Of a stretch of 64,000 nucleotides of DNA, positions 61,301-64,000 are shown in pieces. This stretch comes from Edolisoma coerulescens (taxonomy: Eukaryota; Chordata; Aves; Passeriformes; Campephagidae): assembly GCA_013397115.1 (NCBI GenBank), contig VWZW01007179.1:1196315-1260314 (forward strand), in the 5' to 3' direction. The notes beneath the pieces are model-generated. The model was not told where the DNA came from and ran no database searches. It was given only the letters and a program-made list of their open reading frames with translations. Position 1 is the stretch's first letter, and each line of letters opens with the position of its first letter. Position numbers and translations under genes: made by a program.

Positions 61301-64000
61301 AAACCGTGGGAATGAGCAGCCACTAACTGGAGAAAGTAATGATTTTTTTCCTTCAGAAGTAAAGACCACCTTTGAAAACACAGCTTATCATTAATGGTCT
61401 GTTAAGATGGAAGCCATCTAAACTTCCAAAAGCACAAGGCAATTTTCACACAGAAAGTTATGAAGAGAAGCTTTAATACAAGAAAAATACCAATTATCAC
61501 GGGCAAGTTTCTGCAACAGTTACAGAACAGCATTTCAGATGACTCATACAAGTAAGAGTTACTTACTAAGAATTACAGAATCCATCTCTGTTTGGATAAA
61601 CTTTGAAGTTTCTTACATAGTAATTAATAAGTAATATCTTTAATTTGCAGGGGTTTTAAAAAAACGAATGTGAAATTAAGTACTAAATTATGGCAACCTG
61701 TAATTGGGCTAAAATGTATTATAAGTGAAGCTATTTTAATAGCTTGCATGAATACATATTCAGTGATAGAAGTCACTAATCCAGTATTAGAACTGGTCTT
61801 TGTGACAAAGTGCAGAAAATCTGCTGCAGTATAACCTTGTTTGCATTTTTAAACTATTTCCATCCAATGACTAATTCACTGGAGCTTTGTAAAATGACTT
61901 GGGACAAGAAGATGTTTAATACACCCTTCTGTTTGTAAATTGTGACAGTATCAAGGAATGATGGTTATTTATTTTACGATCCTGACTGAAAAAAGCAACC
62001 AGCAAGAAATCCATTCTACTTAATGCAGAGGAGCATTTTATATAGTCATCACACAAGAATTTTCTTTAATTAAAAAACACTGTAAATTGAAGTAATTTTA
62101 ATACAAACCTGGATAAAATCCAATAAACACCCAGAATTTCATAATTATTGCAGAAGTCAAGATTCTTAATATTCTACATTCTAGAGAAGTTAATAGATTT
62201 ATTCAGCATACCAGTTTAAAACCCTACCATGTTCACCGTAACCCTATGCAGTAACAACCAAAGGCATCTTAATATCTACCCAGAAGTCAGAATCTGTTCT
62301 TTAGGAAAGGAACTGCCAAACAGATTTAAAAAAAAACCAACCAAAACTCTCTCTAACATGGCAACAGTAAAAGGCTTCCTGTCAGCTAATACAAACAGTC
62401 TAGACTACTTTGCTTTGGTATATCCAAACTACTTAAGCCAGAGGAAGAGGCCTGGATTAGATCAGTCCTATATTAAAATAAGCAGGAGATGAAGTGCAGC
62501 TGTGTCACTCCATGTGTGACTGCAAGGTTCACACAACATAATGCTTTACAAAGCTCTGTGCTAGGACATGTTCCATGCCAAAATGGCATCTAGGTGGTCC
62601 GAAATTATCAACACAGAAAATCAAGTGTTTTTTCAAAGCTTCACGGGATTAAATACATTGATGTTATTTACCCACTTTTTAGAAGCACGTGGTATCATAA
62701 ACAATTCAAAGCCCTGGCTGAGGCAGATATTTAATTAACAGCTACTGAAGCAGATCCTCAGCACCTCTGAAGATGCCATTTCCTAAGCAAGTTCTTCACT
62801 AAAGCCTAAATTTGAGCACAGCACATGTGAAGTCAAAGGCTGAACACAGGCAAGTACATGAACAGGCTCACTGAGGAAACGATGATGATGAACTGGGTTG
62901 GCATTCTCAGGATCAAGTACAGACCTGAGAACACACACGTCAGTATTTATTACAATGTTTCAAGGGGTGGAAAATGTTATTTTCATACAAAGCATATGTC
63001 AAAGCAACTTCCGTAGGCCAGGATTCCCTATACCTTCTTAAGGTCCTTTTAAATCTCCTTTCTTCATAAGACAGTTCTTCAACTACCAAATGCAACACCT
63101 AAGCAAACACAAGGTTTTTTCCCACTAGAATTGTTTCCCTTTTCTACCCCATTTCCCAGTCTGCCCACAATACTCTCAAATACCCACATGTCATCCACCT
63201 GTGGCATCCTTTGGTATCATCAATTACAAGTAATGAGCATGCCAACTAGCCAAATATTCCATCCATGTTTACTTGGCAAGCAACAGCCTCCACTCAGGAC
63301 AACACAGGACCAGGTGTAGCTGCCCATTCATGAGGGATGCTGGGCCTGCCTTTCTTCTGCTACCAGATCATGAAAGGCCAGGATGCTTGTACTCTTAATT
63401 TTGGTTCAATGTGAGTAACCACATTATTAGGTTCTCAGCCTTCAGAAAACTGGGCTAAAAAGTGCATGATACCACACAGTTCTAAGCTCAGGGAAAAAGG
63501 AAAGTAAATGTATATTCCAGACATTACCGAGTGCACTGATAAAAGACATTCACTACTGTGATAAAGGCAGCGTAAGGCACAGATAAATTAAGCATTATTA
63601 GGGCACAGTGAACTTCAAGGGAGCATCTGATTTTAAGCTTTCAGCACAGTAGTTGCTATGCAACAACAGTCCCACTGCATAAGCAAGAGCCCATTTCCTT
63701 TCAAGAGCAGCTCCATAACTGGCACTAATAGCTATAACTATTTCCAGCACAAATCTGGCATGACAGCAGTCACTTTAACTGTCTCTTGGACACACTCAAA
63801 TTATATGAACATGAACTAAGATGCTACTTGATGACACCAAGTTAGAACAGCGCAATCTTTAAAATACTAATGAATGACCAAATCCAATTTTGCTCCCTAG
63901 CTATACCCAGGGCATCTTTCATAAACTTTGTCAGTTTACTTACTCTGCTTTTAATGAATATTAAAGCAATCACATTTAAAAGTGTAATATCACCCTAATT
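58335..64000 (-). other. LMTK2: LMTK2 intron 1 (partial)
   Basis: AT-rich non-coding sequence to the right edge. It has no CpG-rich block or signal-peptide-like coding exon, so exon 1 and the promoter probably lie beyond the window. It contains an A18 run at 60171-60188. No transposon or RNA gene was recognised. Confidence 0.6.

Overview
The window is vertebrate nuclear DNA, most likely avian. It carries multi-exon genes with GT-AG introns, CpG-rich promoter-like segments, and fragments of the CR1 LINE family typical of birds and reptiles. It holds three protein-coding genes whose order and orientation match, in inverted view, the human 7q21.3 block LMTK2 - BHLHA15 - TECPR1 (recalled, not searched). 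No prokaryotic, viral or CRISPR-like system is visible.

Positions 1-360 are very GC/CpG-rich and probably hold or flank the TECPR1 promoter and non-coding exon 1. TECPR1 runs on the + strand from 2788 to about 24.1 kb. I assembled 24 coding exons by hand; every phase joins, giving one open frame of 1200 codons (1202 from an upstream ATG). The protein has two tectonin beta-propeller halves, two dysferlin (DysF) domains, an ATG5-binding helix and a PH domain. The family links lysosomal membrane sensing to LC3 lipidation and autophagosome-lysosome fusion.

BHLHA15 (MIST1) lies on the - strand at 26828-27328 as one coding exon, convergent with TECPR1. A CpG-rich segment at about 29.29-29.76 kb, containing one unresolved base (29730), may be its distal promoter. 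LMTK2 fills the rest on the - strand. Its 3' UTR is at about 30.75-34.70 kb, and 13 coding exons lie between 34696 and 58334. These encode the membrane segment, the kinase domain and the very long tail. The first exon lies beyond the right edge; 58335-64000 reads as intron 1.

The observations most worth checking are: (1) a possible intronic-polyadenylation isoform of TECPR1, where exon 4 has a very weak donor followed at once by a stop and a canonical AATAAA; (2) a phase-0, 34-codon candidate cassette exon in TECPR1 intron 5; (3) an apparent Q-to-stop change that removes the C-terminal tail of BHLHA15; (4) a strong hairpin in the LMTK2 3' UTR; (5) a four-copy 51-bp minisatellite in the last LMTK2 intron; and (6) two abutting palindromic E-boxes upstream of BHLHA15. 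I did not find a wholly new biological system.
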